Assembly (NCBI GenBank): GCA_030144725.1
Contig: JASKMD010000010.1
Span: forward strand, 527,157 to 591,156
Reading direction: 5' to 3'
Length of the DNA: 64,000 bases
Source of the DNA: Haematococcus lacustris
Taxonomy: Eukaryota; Chlorophyta; Chlorophyceae; Chlamydomonadales; Haematococcaceae
Below are positions 48,774 through 59,585 of the stretch, one piece after another. Numbering within the stretch: the first letter of the stretch is position 1; each line of letters begins with the position of its first letter. The position numbers and the translations under genes were made by a program. The notes beneath the pieces were generated by a model. The model searched no databases and was not told where the DNA came from. It worked only from the letters and a program-made list of their open reading frames with translations.

Positions 48774-51539
48774 ATGCGCACCGCAGCCCTCCTCACGGTG
48801 CTGGCTCTCGCAGCGCTGCTGGCCGCACCGTCACATGCTCTAAGTAAGTCCCATTGCCTCCTGCGCGCAAGCACCGCCAACCCCAACCGGCCAACCGTCG
48901 TTTGCACGTGCCCTCGCCCTGCACCTGCACCGCACCACACACTGCCTGGCTGCTCGCCATGCCATACTAATGTGGCGTGCTGGCGGGCGGGCACACCAAC
49001 TGTCGCGGTCGTTTATTCCGCACTGCACGCGCCCCCAACGAGCGAGCAATGCGATGCGCTATGGCCCGCTCCACCCCGCGCCTGACCCTGCCACGCTTCA
49101 GGCACACCGAGCCGAAGTAACCGCCGCCTGGCCTGCACCCCCGGCACTGTCGGCTGCCCACCTTTCCCCACCGGCCCTGCCCCCCCACCCTCGTCCAGCA
49201 CCTCGTCCAGCACCACCTCCGGCAGCAGCACCGGTGAGTGCCCAAGTGCAAAATCATGGGTGACTGTGTGAGCTTGCATGCAAGGCCACATGTGGTGCGC
49301 CAGCCCAGTACCCTGCCTGCCTGAGCTAAGGTGTCCACATGCTGTCCTGCAGCTGGCAGCACCCTGCTCGGGGTCTTCATGTACACCCCACATCGGCTGT
49401 GGCCTCTTGCCTGCAGGCAGCACCACTGTTGTCTCCAGCGGCGCAGCTATCAGCCAGGCTGCCCAGGCTTGTGCTTCTGAGTGCTCCGCAGCTGTCAGCA
49501 CAGCCATCACCGCGGTGAGTGGCCATGCTTCACGTATGGAGCTGCCTGCCTCCCATGCCTGGAACTGTGCCCTGGAGGGTTCCTGACCACATGGCCGTGC
49601 TGGCTGCAGGTGTGTGGAGCCAATGCTGACGTCACCGCTGTTGCCAGCACTTGCTCCCAGGCCATTGCCACAGCTGTGGCCAGGGCCATCGTCAGCGTCA
49701 GTGTGACCGTGGTGGCTTCAGGTGAGATGCACAGCTGCTACCCACATGGAGCCTGAGAACGGCTGCAATGCTGCCTGGTCACCTTGTAGCCCTTGGCCTC
49801 ACCTGCAGTTCCTGCTGCCCTTACCTCCACACCTCTCACCACCTGCCCTGCCCTGCTCACCCTTGGCTGCAGCGGGCGGCTCCGGCTGTGGCTCAGCAAC
49901 TGGCTCTGCCACCGCCATCGCCTCCGCAGCTGCGCAAGCCATTGCCTCTGCCTTTGCCTTTGCTTCCAACGGTTGCCAAGCGGTAAGCAAGCCCTTCAGC
50001 CCTTCTGCCCCTGTGTAAGCTGCATGTCGCATGCCCCTCTAGCCCCTGCCAGCTGCCCCACCACTGCCCCACCTCTATCCACCGCTGCCCCTCCACTGTC
50101 CAGCCTCCTGGCGTACTTGAACTTACAGCACGTGCTTAACAGTCCACAGCCCTCATCACGCCATAGTGGCCCGACTGCATGTAGACGAGGGACGAGCTCG
50201 CAAGCTGCTGACTTTCCGTGTGCCTGCAGGCCTTCAGCTACAGCCAGGCGTCCGCTTACCAGACAAACCTAGCCAATGCTGCCGCCTCTGCCGCGGTCAG
50301 CGCCTGTGCCTCCGGTGGTTCTGCCTCCGCCCAGACTACTGCGATCGGCACGGCAGTGGCCCGGGTAGGCAGAGCCAGGATAGGAGCCTCGGTCAGGTGC
50401 ATATATGCCGTCATCAGCATCCCGACCGTACACCTGCTTGCTTGCTGTGAATGCAGTCCATCGCCACGGCCATTGCCAGTGCTGTGGCAGCAGTGAGGGG
50501 TCCGTGCAACTGCCCAACCAATCCGTCACCGTCGCCATCACCTGCCCCAGCCCCCTCTCCCTCTCCTGAGCCGGCCCCCAGCCCCTCGCCCGCGCCCGGC
50601 CCCTCCCCAGCCCCCTCACCCGCGCCAGGCCCCTCCCCAGCCCCCTCTCCAGCCCCCTCTCCCTCTCCTGAGCCGGCCCCCAGCCCCTCGCCCGCTCCAG
50701 GCCCCTCTCCAGCCCCCTCACCCGCGCCAGGCCCCTCCCCAGCCCCCTCTCCAGCCCCCTCACCCGCGCCAGGCCCCTCCCCAGCCCCCTCTCCAGCTCC
50801 CTCTCCCTCTCCTGAGCCGGCCCCCAGCCCCTCGCCCGCGCCCGGCCCCTCTCCAGCCCCCTCACCCGCGCCCAGCCCCTCTCCAGCCCCCTCACCCGCG
50901 CCCAGCCCCTCTCCAGCCCCCTCACCCGCGCCCAGCCCCTCGCCAGCCCCAGCGCCAGCGCCCAGCCCCTCGCCAGCCCCCGTGCCGGCGCCCAGCCCCT
51001 CGCCAGCCCCCGTGCCTGCGCCCAGCCCCTCGCCAGCCCCCGCGCCGGCGCCCAGCCCCTCTCCAGCCCCCTCACCCGCGCCCAGCCCCTCGCCAGCCCC
51101 AGCGCCAGCGCCCAGCCCCTCGCCAGCCCCCGTGCCGGCGCCTAGCCCCTCGCCAGCCCCCGCGCCAGCCCCCGCACCGGCGCCCAGCCCCTCGCCAGCC
51201 CCTGCGCCAGCGCCCAGCCCCTCGCCAGCCCCCGCGCCAGCGCCCAGCCCCTCTCCCGCGCCAGGCCCCTCGCCCAGCCCCTCACCCAAGCCCAGCCCCT
51301 CACCCAAGCCCAGCCCCTCGCCCAAGCCCAGCCCCTCGCCCAAGCCCAGCCCCTCGCCCAAGCCCAGCCCCTCGCCCAAGCCCAGCCCCTCGCCCAAGCC
51401 CAGCCCCTCGCCCAAGCCCAGCCCCTCGCCCAAGCCCAGCCCCCCACCCAAGCCCAGCCCCTCGCCCAAGCCCAGCCCCTCGCCCAAGCCCATCCCTTGC
51501 CACGGGTACAGCTGTGGCTCACCTCCCAAAGGCTGGTAG
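48774..51539 (+). CDS. Secreted Ala/Ser/Cys-rich glycoprotein with Pro-rich shaft, tandem copy 1
   Basis: Exons 48774-48843, 49102-49233, 49417-49514, 49610-49721, 49873-49982, 50230-50364 and 50457-51539 join in phase (579 residues). Exon 1 is a signal peptide ([20 protein letters not shown], cleavage likely after SHA). Exon 2 gives [20 protein letters not shown] and a Ser/Thr linker. Exons 3 to 6 are the Ala/Ser/Cys helical segments; exon 7 carries [10 protein letters not shown], ~300 residues of PSPAPAPSP then PSPKPSPKP repeats, and a [13 protein letters not shown] tail. Compared with the minus-strand copy, exons 3 to 6 have the same lengths, exon 2 is 3 nt shorter, and the shaft is longer. 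A hydroxyproline-rich extracellular matrix protein is the best inference. The Cys content suggests disulphide-linked assembly. The start is fixed by the signal peptide and the in-phase GTAAGT donor. Confidence 0.88.
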
Positions 51540-52232
51540 AAGGGTGCTGCCTTATGCACCTTGCAAGACCAGACCAGCAAGACCAGACCAGCCCCATCCC
51601 GGGCTGCAGCATCTGCATGTTGAGCCATTGCGTGTGCATGCCCCGGCAAGCCGGTATGCCAACACGTGCACACTTGTCACATGCCATCCACGTTTAGAGG
51701 GTATGACCACTTGTTGCCATGCCCAACACGTACATACCTTGTGGTGAGGGACTGATGCCTTTTGTGGGTCGATTATGGTTGGTGCTTGTTGAGGTGCACC
51801 TTGATTATTGGAGCAGAGATGCTGCCAATGCATGTTGGTTGCTGGTGGTTGGTAGTTGACTTGTTGGTGAGTTGGCGGTGTGCCACTGTGTTGCACTCTG
51901 CTGTTGTTAGTCTGTTCTGTCGGTTGACGACATCGCCCAAGTAAGGTTGCTCAATGCTTCGCCCATCGTCGCCACGGGCAGTGTATAGCACGGTAGAAAC
52001 CCAGTCTGCCTTGCAACTTTCAGCAAGTGGCTGCCTAGTAGCCCTTCAGATGGTTGTAGTGATCAGAAGCTCCATCTCATCCATGCTCATCCAGCAAGGG
52101 CAGTAGTGGAGCTAGCAGCCTAAACTTTAACACCATGAGTATCACATCCAGTATACCTACATCACCTAACACAGTGCAACACAATCGGTATCACAGTTAG
52201 GTGCAACGGTCTGGAAGAACCCTGCCGGTTAG
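51540..52232 (+). other. 3' flank of tandem copy 1, no gene seen
   Basis: No supported coding region. Contains a duplicated GACCAGACCAGCAA motif just after the stop (51567-51590) and GT-rich sequence around 51770-51900. I see no TGTAA close to the stop. Confidence 0.35.
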
Positions 52233-52721
52233 CTGCAACTGTCTCATCAGCTCCTTGGCCTGGTATGGTGGAAGGGCAGTGACAAGAACAGCAGCTCTAG
52301 CAGCAGTGGAAGGGGCGGCAGCAGCGCCAGTACTGTGGATGGTGTATGGCCAGGCACTCACGTAGCCACTGCTGCGGGCTTGGCTTGTAGCACAGTGGTG
52401 ATGCAGGGCTGCGTGGCCTCGGCCACCAATCAGGTTGCAATGGGACCTACCATGGCCTCTCCCTTGTGCTCAACACCACTGCCAGGACACTCTCCGTGCA
52501 CTCCAGCTGAGCTCATCAGCTTCACCCAGTCAGGTGCAGTCCACAACACCTCATGCCAAGCAACCTCCTGTACTTTGCACGTAGCCAAGATCCTTGGCAA
52601 GGCTTCCCGGGCATCGCTAGCTTCCGCCGTCACGCGCCTGCGGGCACTGCCCCAACTGTCCACCATGAGCTGCCCAGAGCCATGCACTGCCTCACTGCTG
52701 ACCCACCAGGAGTCATGTTAA
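52233..52721 (+). pseudogene. Open region in tandem unit 1, possible decayed family exons
   Basis: Open for 163 codons after a TAG. It begins with a Ser/Gly run (SSSSSSGRGGSSAST), then an Ala/Cys-rich stretch (ATAAGLACSTVVMQGCVASA) that recalls the Ser linker plus exon 3 of the glycoprotein ([20 protein letters not shown]). A further Cys-containing frame follows at 52931-53191 (GACCSVSVSKGRVCTEASA) after a TTGCAG acceptor. No ATG with a signal peptide is found. A TATA-like TTATAAAGG lies at 53200-53208. It could be remains of an older gene copy or a separate spliced gene; the same region is present at 57642-58130 and 63045-63533. Confidence 0.25.
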
Positions 52722-54176
52722 GGAGGCTGACCAGGTGCCCACCCGGAGTCTGGGTGATGGTGGTGAAGGACTCAGCACACGACTGGTGCGCAGCTGGGCT
52801 GTGACCACAAACAGCATAGCCCCTCACTTGGTGCGTAGCCTGCCGCCCAGCCGGACCCCAGCAACTGCCCTATCACTGTCAGCTGCTGCCTTGCTTTCCA
52901 TCCTCATGATCAGGTCGTTGTGAGCTGTGTGTGTTCCCTAGCTTGCAGGCAGCCCTGAACCAGGGAGTAGGAGAGGCAGTTGCCCAAGCCCATGCACGAC
53001 CAACAGGCCTGACAATCCTTCAGGTGCTCGGCATGGTCACAGGCCTGGGGCATGGCCGTGACGGTGCTTGCTGTTCTGTGAGTGTCAGCAAAGGCAGGGT
53101 TTGCACGGAGGCAAGTGCGCGCCTGGCTACATGTAGTCCCTCACCAGGTGTCTGTGAAGCCCATCAGCACACGTGGCTTCTAGGTTTGTGAGCAGTGGCT
53201 TATAAAGGCTGGACTCGGGGTGCTTGGCACCCAATATCCATTTTGCAAAGGAGGGGTGGGGCTAGCATGTAGGGTGTTGCAGGTTGTATGTAGGAGGAGG
53301 GAAGGAGGTGGCCCGTTGCTGGCTGCTTGCTAGTTGCTGAGCGTCCTGGACTTAGTGCGCAGTCTGGGTTGGGCAACAGACTTAGTGCGTAGCCGGCCGC
53401 CCAGCCGACCCCCGCAACTGTTGGCCAAGCGTGTAGCAGGTGCTGCTGGTCAAGGGTCTGTGCACCACGCAGGCGGCTGTCTCAAGCAATCCCCGCCCTG
53501 TCACATCAGCCCTGGGCCTGCCAGGTGCTGGGCCACTGTGAACAAGGGTGTCTACAGTTAGAATGCTTGCACCATGTGCGCTCCCTGCCCCATGCGGCCA
53601 TGCCCCTTGTGCGCCTCATGCCACTGTGAGGTGACCCTGATGGCAAGTGCCAGTGACTTCGTGCCCCACCTCTTCATAGCCCCCATACTCGCAATGCGCC
53701 ATCCAGCTGCGCTGATGCTGACAAGCCCATCACACCCAGCACCGGCGGATGGATAAGTCGTACTCCGAGCATGAGCAGCTCTGCTGGGGTTAGGTACGGA
53801 GCATTGGCCTGATGCTGGCCTGATGCGCAGTACCGCCAACCCTGAGCACGCGCAGCACCAGTTAAATTGAGCCAGCGGTAAAAAAAACTGGCTGCGATCA
53901 ACATCAGTGGCTGATGTGGCGGATCCCAACATTTCGAATCAAACTGGCAGCTCACATGACAGCAGTTACATCCGAGACAGTCCTGCCGTGCGCAGCCTAT
54001 TAACATTGCCTAAGCTTAACTTCCCTAGAGGTGTCGATACGGCCCCCGTCGCGCTGTCTCACTCACTCTCACTCTCAATCCGGCTGCCGCAGTTATAGGC
54101 CGAACCCAAGAGCCCAGTAGGCCACAGCTCGCAAAGTACGACGCCGAACACTAGTCGCCTGGCGCAAACATCCACA

Positions 54177-56948
54177 ATGCGCACCGCAGCCCTCCTCACG
54201 GTGCTGGCTCTCGCAGCGCTGCTGGCCGCACCGTCACATGCTCTAAGTAAGTCCCATTGCCTCCTGCGCGCAAGCACCGCCAACCCCAACCGGCCAACCG
54301 TCGTTTGCACGTGCCCTCGCCCTGCACCTGCACCGCACCACACACTGCCTGGCTGCTCGCCATGCCATACTAATGTGGCGTGCTGGCGGGCGGGCACACC
54401 AACTGTCGCGGTCGTTTATTCCGCACTGCACGCGCCCCCAACGAGCGAGCAATGCGATGCGCTATGGCCCGCTCCACCCCGCGCCTGACCCTGCCACGCT
54501 TCAGGCACACCGAGCCGAAGTAACCGCCGCCTGGCCTGCACCCCCGGCACTGTCGGCTGCCCACCTTTCCCCACCGGCCCTGCCCCCCCACCCTCGTCCA
54601 GCACCTCGTCCAGCACCACCTCCGGCAGCAGCACCGGTGAGTGCCCAAGTGCAAAATCATGGGTGACTGTGTGAGCTTGCATGCAAGGCCACATGTGGTG
54701 CGCCAGCCCAGTACCCTGCCTGCCTGAGCTAAGGTGTCCACATGCTGTCCTGCAGCTGGCAGCACCCTGCTCGGGGTCTTCATGTACACCCCACATCGGC
54801 TGTGGCCTCTTGCCTGCAGGCAGCACCACTGTTGTCTCCAGCGGCGCAGCTATCAGCCAGGCTGCCCAGGCTTGTGCTTCTGAGTGCTCCGCAGCTGTCA
54901 GCACAGCCATCACCGCGGTGAGTGGCCATGCTTCACGTATGGAGCTGCCTGCCTCCCATGCCTGGAACTGTGCCCTGGAGGGTTCCTGACCACATGGCCG
55001 TGCTGGCTGCAGGTGTGTGGAGCCAATGCTGACGTCACCGCTGTTGCCAGCACTTGCTCCCAGGCCATTGCCACAGCTGTGGCCAGGGCCATCGTCAGCG
55101 TCAGTGTGACCGTGGTGGCTTCAGGTGAGATGCACAGCTGCTACCCACATGGAGCCTGAGAACGGCTGCAATGCTGCCTGGTCACCTTGTAGCCCTTGGC
55201 CTCACCTGCAGTTCCTGCTGCCCTTACCTCCACACCTCTCACCACCTGCCCTGCCCTGCTCACCCTTGGCTGCAGCGGGCGGCTCCGGCTGTGGCTCAGC
55301 AACTGGCTCTGCCACCGCCATCGCCTCCGCAGCTGCGCAAGCCATTGCCTCTGCCTTTGCCTTTGCTTCCAACGGTTGCCAAGCGGTAAGCAAGCCCTTC
55401 AGCCCTTCTGCCCCTGTGTAAGCTGCATGTCGCATGCCCCTCTAGCCCCTGCCAGCTGCCCCACCACTGCCCCACCTCTATCCACCGCTGCCCCTCCACT
55501 GTCCAGCCTCCTGGCGTACTTGGACTTACAGCACGTGCTTAACAGTCCACAGCCCTCATCACGCCATAGTGGCCCGACTGCATGTAGACGAGGGACGAGC
55601 TCGCAAGCTGCTGACTTTCCGTGTGCCTGCAGGCCTTCAGCTACAGCCAGGCGTCCGCTTACCAGACAAACCTAGCCAATGCTGCCGCCTCTGCCGCGGT
55701 CAGCGCCTGTGCCTCCGGTGGTTCTGCCTCCGCCCAGACTACTGCGATCGGCACGGCAGTGGCCCGGGTAGGCAGAGCCAGGATAGGAGCCTCGGTCAGG
55801 TGCATATATGCCGTCATCAGCATCCCGACCGTACACCTGCTTGCTTGCTGTGAATGCAGTCCATCGCCACGGCCATTGCCAGTGCTGTGGCAGCAGTGAG
55901 GGGTCCGTGCAACTGCCCAACCAATCCGTCACCGTCGCCATCACCTGCCCCAGCCCCCTCTCCCTCTCCTGAGCCGGCCCCCAGCCCCTCGCCCGCTCCA
56001 GGCCCCTCTCCAGCCCCCTCACCCGCGCCAGGCCCCTCCCCAGCCCCCTCTCCAGCCCCCTCACCCTCGCCAGGCCCCTCCCCAGCCCCCTCGCCAGCTC
56101 CCTCTCCCTCTCCTGAGCCGGCCCCCAGCCCCTCGCCCGCGCCCGGCCCCTCTCCAGCCCCCTCACCCGCGCCAGGCCCCTCCCCAGCCCCCTCCCCAGC
56201 CCCCTCTCCAGCCCCCTCACCCGCGCCAGGCCCCTCCCCAGCCCCCTCTCCAGCTCCCTCTCCCTCTCCTGAGCCGGCCCCCAGCCCCTCGCCCGCGCCC
56301 GGCCCCTCTCCAGCCCCCTCACCCGCGCCCAGCCCCTCGCCAGCCCCAGCGCCAGCGCCCAGCCCCTCGCCAGCCCCCGTGCCGGCGCCCAGCCCCTCGC
56401 CAGCCCCCGTGCCTGCGCCCAGCCCCTCGCCAGCCCCCGTGCCGGCGCCCAGCCCCTCGCCAGCCCCCGCGCCGGCGCCCAGCCCCTCGCCAGCCCCCGC
56501 GCCAGCGCCCAGCCCCTCGCCAGCCCCTGCGCCAGCGCCCAGCCCCTCGCCAGCCCCCGTGCCGGCGCCTAGCCCCTCGCCAGCCCCCGCGCCAGCCCCC
56601 GCACCGGCGCCCAGCCCCTCGCCAGCCCCTGCGCCAGCGCCCAGCCCCTCGCCAGCCCCCGCGCCAGCGCCCAGCCCCTCTCCCGCGCCAGGCCCCTCGC
56701 CCAGCCCCTCACCCAAGCCCAGCCCCTCGCCCAAGCCCAGCCCCTCGCCCAAGCCCAGCCCCTCGCCCAAGCCCAGCCCCTCGCCCAAGCCCAGCCCCTC
56801 GCCCAAGCCCAGCCCCTCGCCCAAGCCCAGCCCCTCGCCCAAGCCCAGCCCCCCACCCAAGCCCAGCCCCTCGCCCAAGCCCAGCCCCTCGCCCAAGCCC
56901 ATCCCTTGCCACGGGTACAGCTGTGGCTCACCTCCCAAAGGCTGGTAG
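54177..56948 (+). CDS. Secreted Ala/Ser/Cys-rich glycoprotein with Pro-rich shaft, tandem copy 2
   Basis: Exons 54177-54246, 54505-54636, 54820-54917, 55013-55124, 55276-55385, 55633-55767 and 55860-56948 give 581 residues. Exons 1 to 6 encode the same protein as copy 1 as far as I can see. Exon 7 differs: blocks of [11 protein letters not shown] and PAPVPAPSP are shuffled, one [10 protein letters not shown] block is unique to this copy, and there is one fewer PKPSPS unit near the end. Such differences are typical of slippage or unequal exchange within the shaft. Downstream flank 56949-57641 and open region 57642-58130 are as in unit 1. Confidence 0.88.
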
Positions 56949-57641
56949 AAGGGTGCTGCCTTATGCACCTTGCAAGACCAGACCAGCAAGACCAGACCAG
57001 CCCCATCCCGGGCTGCAGCATCTGCATGTTGAGCCATTGCGTGTGCATGCCCCGGCAAGCCAGTATGCCAACACGTGCACACTTGTCACATGCCATCCAC
57101 GTTTAGAGGGTATGACCACTTGTTGCCATGCCCAACACGTACATACCTTGTGGTGAGGGACTGATGCCTTTTGTGGGTCGATTATGGTTGGTGCTTGTTG
57201 AGGTGCACCTTGATTATTGGAGCAGAGATGCTGCCAATGCATGTTGGTTGCTGGTGGTTGGTAGTTGACTTGTTGGTGAGTTGGCGGTGTGCCACTGTGT
57301 TGCACTCTGCTGTTGTTAGTCTGTTCTGTCGGTTGACGACATCGCCCAAGTAAGGTTGCTCAATGCTTCGCCCATCGTCGCCACGGGCAGTGTATAGCAC
57401 GGTAGAAACCCAGTCTGCCTTGCAACCTTCAGCAAGTGGCTGCCTAGCAGCCCTTCAGATGGTTGTAGTGATCACAAGCTCCATCTCATCCATGCTCATC
57501 CAGCAAGGGCAGTAGTGGAGCTAGCAGCCTAAACTTTAACACCATGAGTATCACATCCAGTATACCTACATCACCTAACACAGTGCAACACAATCGGTAT
57601 CACAGTTAGGTGCAACGGTCTGGAAGAACCCTGCCGGTTAG

Positions 57642-58130
57642 CTGCAACTGTCTCATCAGCTCCTTGGCCTGGTATGGTGGAAGGGCAGTGACAAGAACAG
57701 CAGCTCTAGCAGCAGTGGAAGGGGCGGCAGCAGCGCCAGTACTGTGGATGGTGTATGGCCAGGCACTCACGTAGCCACTGCTGCGGGCTTGGCTTGTAGC
57801 ACAGTGGTGATGCAGGGCTGCGTGGCCTCGGCCACCAATCAGGTTGCAATGGGACCTACCATGGCCTCTCCCTTGTGCTCAACACCACTGCCAGGACACT
57901 CTCCGTGCACTCCAGCTGAGCTCATCAGCTTCACCCAGTCAGGTGCAGTCCACAACACCTCATGCCAAGCAACCTCCTGTACTTTGCACGTAGCCAAGAT
58001 CCTTGGCAAGGCTTCCCGGGCATCGCTAGCTTCCGCCGTCACGCGCCTGTGGGCACTGCCCCAACTGTCCACCATGAGCTGCCCAGAGCCATGCACTGCC
58101 TCACTGCTGACCCACCAGGAGTCATGTTAA
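57642..58130 (+). pseudogene. Open region in tandem unit 2, possible decayed family exons
   Basis: Same as 52233-52721 with one coding change (an R/W difference from CGG/TGG-type substitution near 58050). Its preservation across three units follows from their recent origin, so it is not evidence of selection. Confidence 0.22.
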
Positions 58131-59585
58131 GGAGGCTGACCAGGTGCCCACCCGGAGTCTGGGTGATGGTGGTAAAGGACTCAGCACACGACTGGTGCGC
58201 AGCTGGGCTGTGACCACAAACAGCATAGCCCCTCACTTGGTGCGTAGCCTGCCGCCCAGCCGGACCCCAGCAACTGCCCTATCACTGTCAGCTGCTGCCT
58301 TGCTTTCCATCCTCATGATCAGGTCGTTGTGAGCTGTGTGTGTTCCCTAGCTTGCAGGCAGCCCTGAACCAGGGAGTAGGAGAGGCAGTTGCCCAAGCCC
58401 ATGCACGACCAACAGGCCTGACAATCCTTCAGGTGCTCGGCATGGTCACAGGCCTGGGGCATGGCCGTGACGGTGCTTGCTGTTCTGTGAGTGTCAGCAA
58501 AGGCAGGGTTTGCACGGAGGCAAGTGCGCGCCTGGCTACATGTAGTCCCTCACCAGGTGTCTGTGAAGCCCATCAGCACACGTGGCTTCTAGGTTTGTGA
58601 GCAGTGGCTTATAAAGGCTGGACTCGGGGTGCTTGGCACCCAATATCCATTTTGCAAAGGAGGGGTGGGGCTAGCATGTAGGGTGTTGCAGGTTGTATGT
58701 AGGAGGAGGGAAGGAGGTGGCCCGTTGCTGGCTGCTTGCTAGTTGCTGAGCGTCCTGGACTTAGTGCGCAGTCTGGGTTGGGCAACAGACTTAGTGCGTA
58801 GCCGGCCGCCCAGCCGACCCCCGCAACTGTTGGCCAAGCGTGTAGCAGGTGCTGCTGGTCAAGGGTCTGTGCACCACGCAGGCGGCTGTCTCAAGCAATC
58901 CCCGCCCTGTCACATCAGCCCTGGGCCTGCCAGGTGCTGGGCCACTGTGAACAAGGGTGTCTACAGTTAGAATGCTTGCACCATGTGCGCTCCCTGCCCC
59001 ATGCGGCCATGCCCCTTGTGCGCCTCATGCCACTGTGAGGTGACCCTGATGGCAAGTGCCAGTGACTTCGTGCCCCACCTCTTCATAGCCCCCATACTCG
59101 CAATGCGCCATCCAGCTGCGCTGATGCTGACAAGCCCATCACACCCAGCACCGGCGGATGGATAAGTCGTACTCCGAGCATGAGCAGCTCTGCTGGGGTT
59201 AGGTACGGAGCATTGGCCTGATGCTGGCCTGATGCGCAGTACCGCCAACCCTGAGCACGCGCAGCACCAGTTAAATTGAGCCAGCGGTGAAAAAACCTGG
59301 CTGCGATCAACATCAGTGGCTGATGTGGCGGATCCCAACATTTCGAATCAAACTGGCAGCTCACATGACAGCAGTTACATCCGAGACAGTCCTGCCGTGC
59401 GCAGCCTATTAACATTGCCTAAGCTCAACTTCCCTAGAGGTGTCGATACGGCCCCCGTCGCGCTGTCTCACTCACTCTCACTCTCAATCCGGCTGCCGCA
59501 GTTATAGGCCGAACCCAAGAGCCCAGTAGGCCACAGCTCGCAAAGTACGACGCCGAACACTAGTCGCCTGGCGCAAACATCCACA

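Larger units (their letters stand above)
48146..53548. repeat. Tandem unit 1 of a 5.4 kb segmental repeat
   Basis: 5403 bp, head to tail with units at 53549 and 58958; identity is close to complete by eye. Each unit carries a promoter region of ~600 bp, one seven-exon glycoprotein gene, ~700 bp of noncoding DNA, and a region with further open frames. Confidence 0.95.
53549..58957. repeat. Tandem unit 2 of the 5.4 kb repeat
   Basis: 5409 bp. The net +6 bp relative to unit 1 lies in the Pro-rich exon 7, where the order of SP/AP subunits is rearranged. It starts with TGTCTACAGTTAGAATGC, as do units 1 and 3. Confidence 0.95.

Noticed and set aside
48774..51539. Identification of the glycoprotein family as pherophorins
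   Set aside because: The Pro-rich shaft is similar in style, but pherophorins have two characteristic globular domains flanking the shaft, which I do not see. Here the shaft is C-terminal after an Ala/Ser/Cys head.
50414..51673. 419-codon minus-strand Gly-Leu-Gly-Glu-rich frame opposite exon 7 of the glycoprotein (also at 55817-57082 and 61226-62485)
   Set aside because: Shadow of the Pro-rich repeat. The plus-strand reading has splice sites, a signal peptide and conserved exons.
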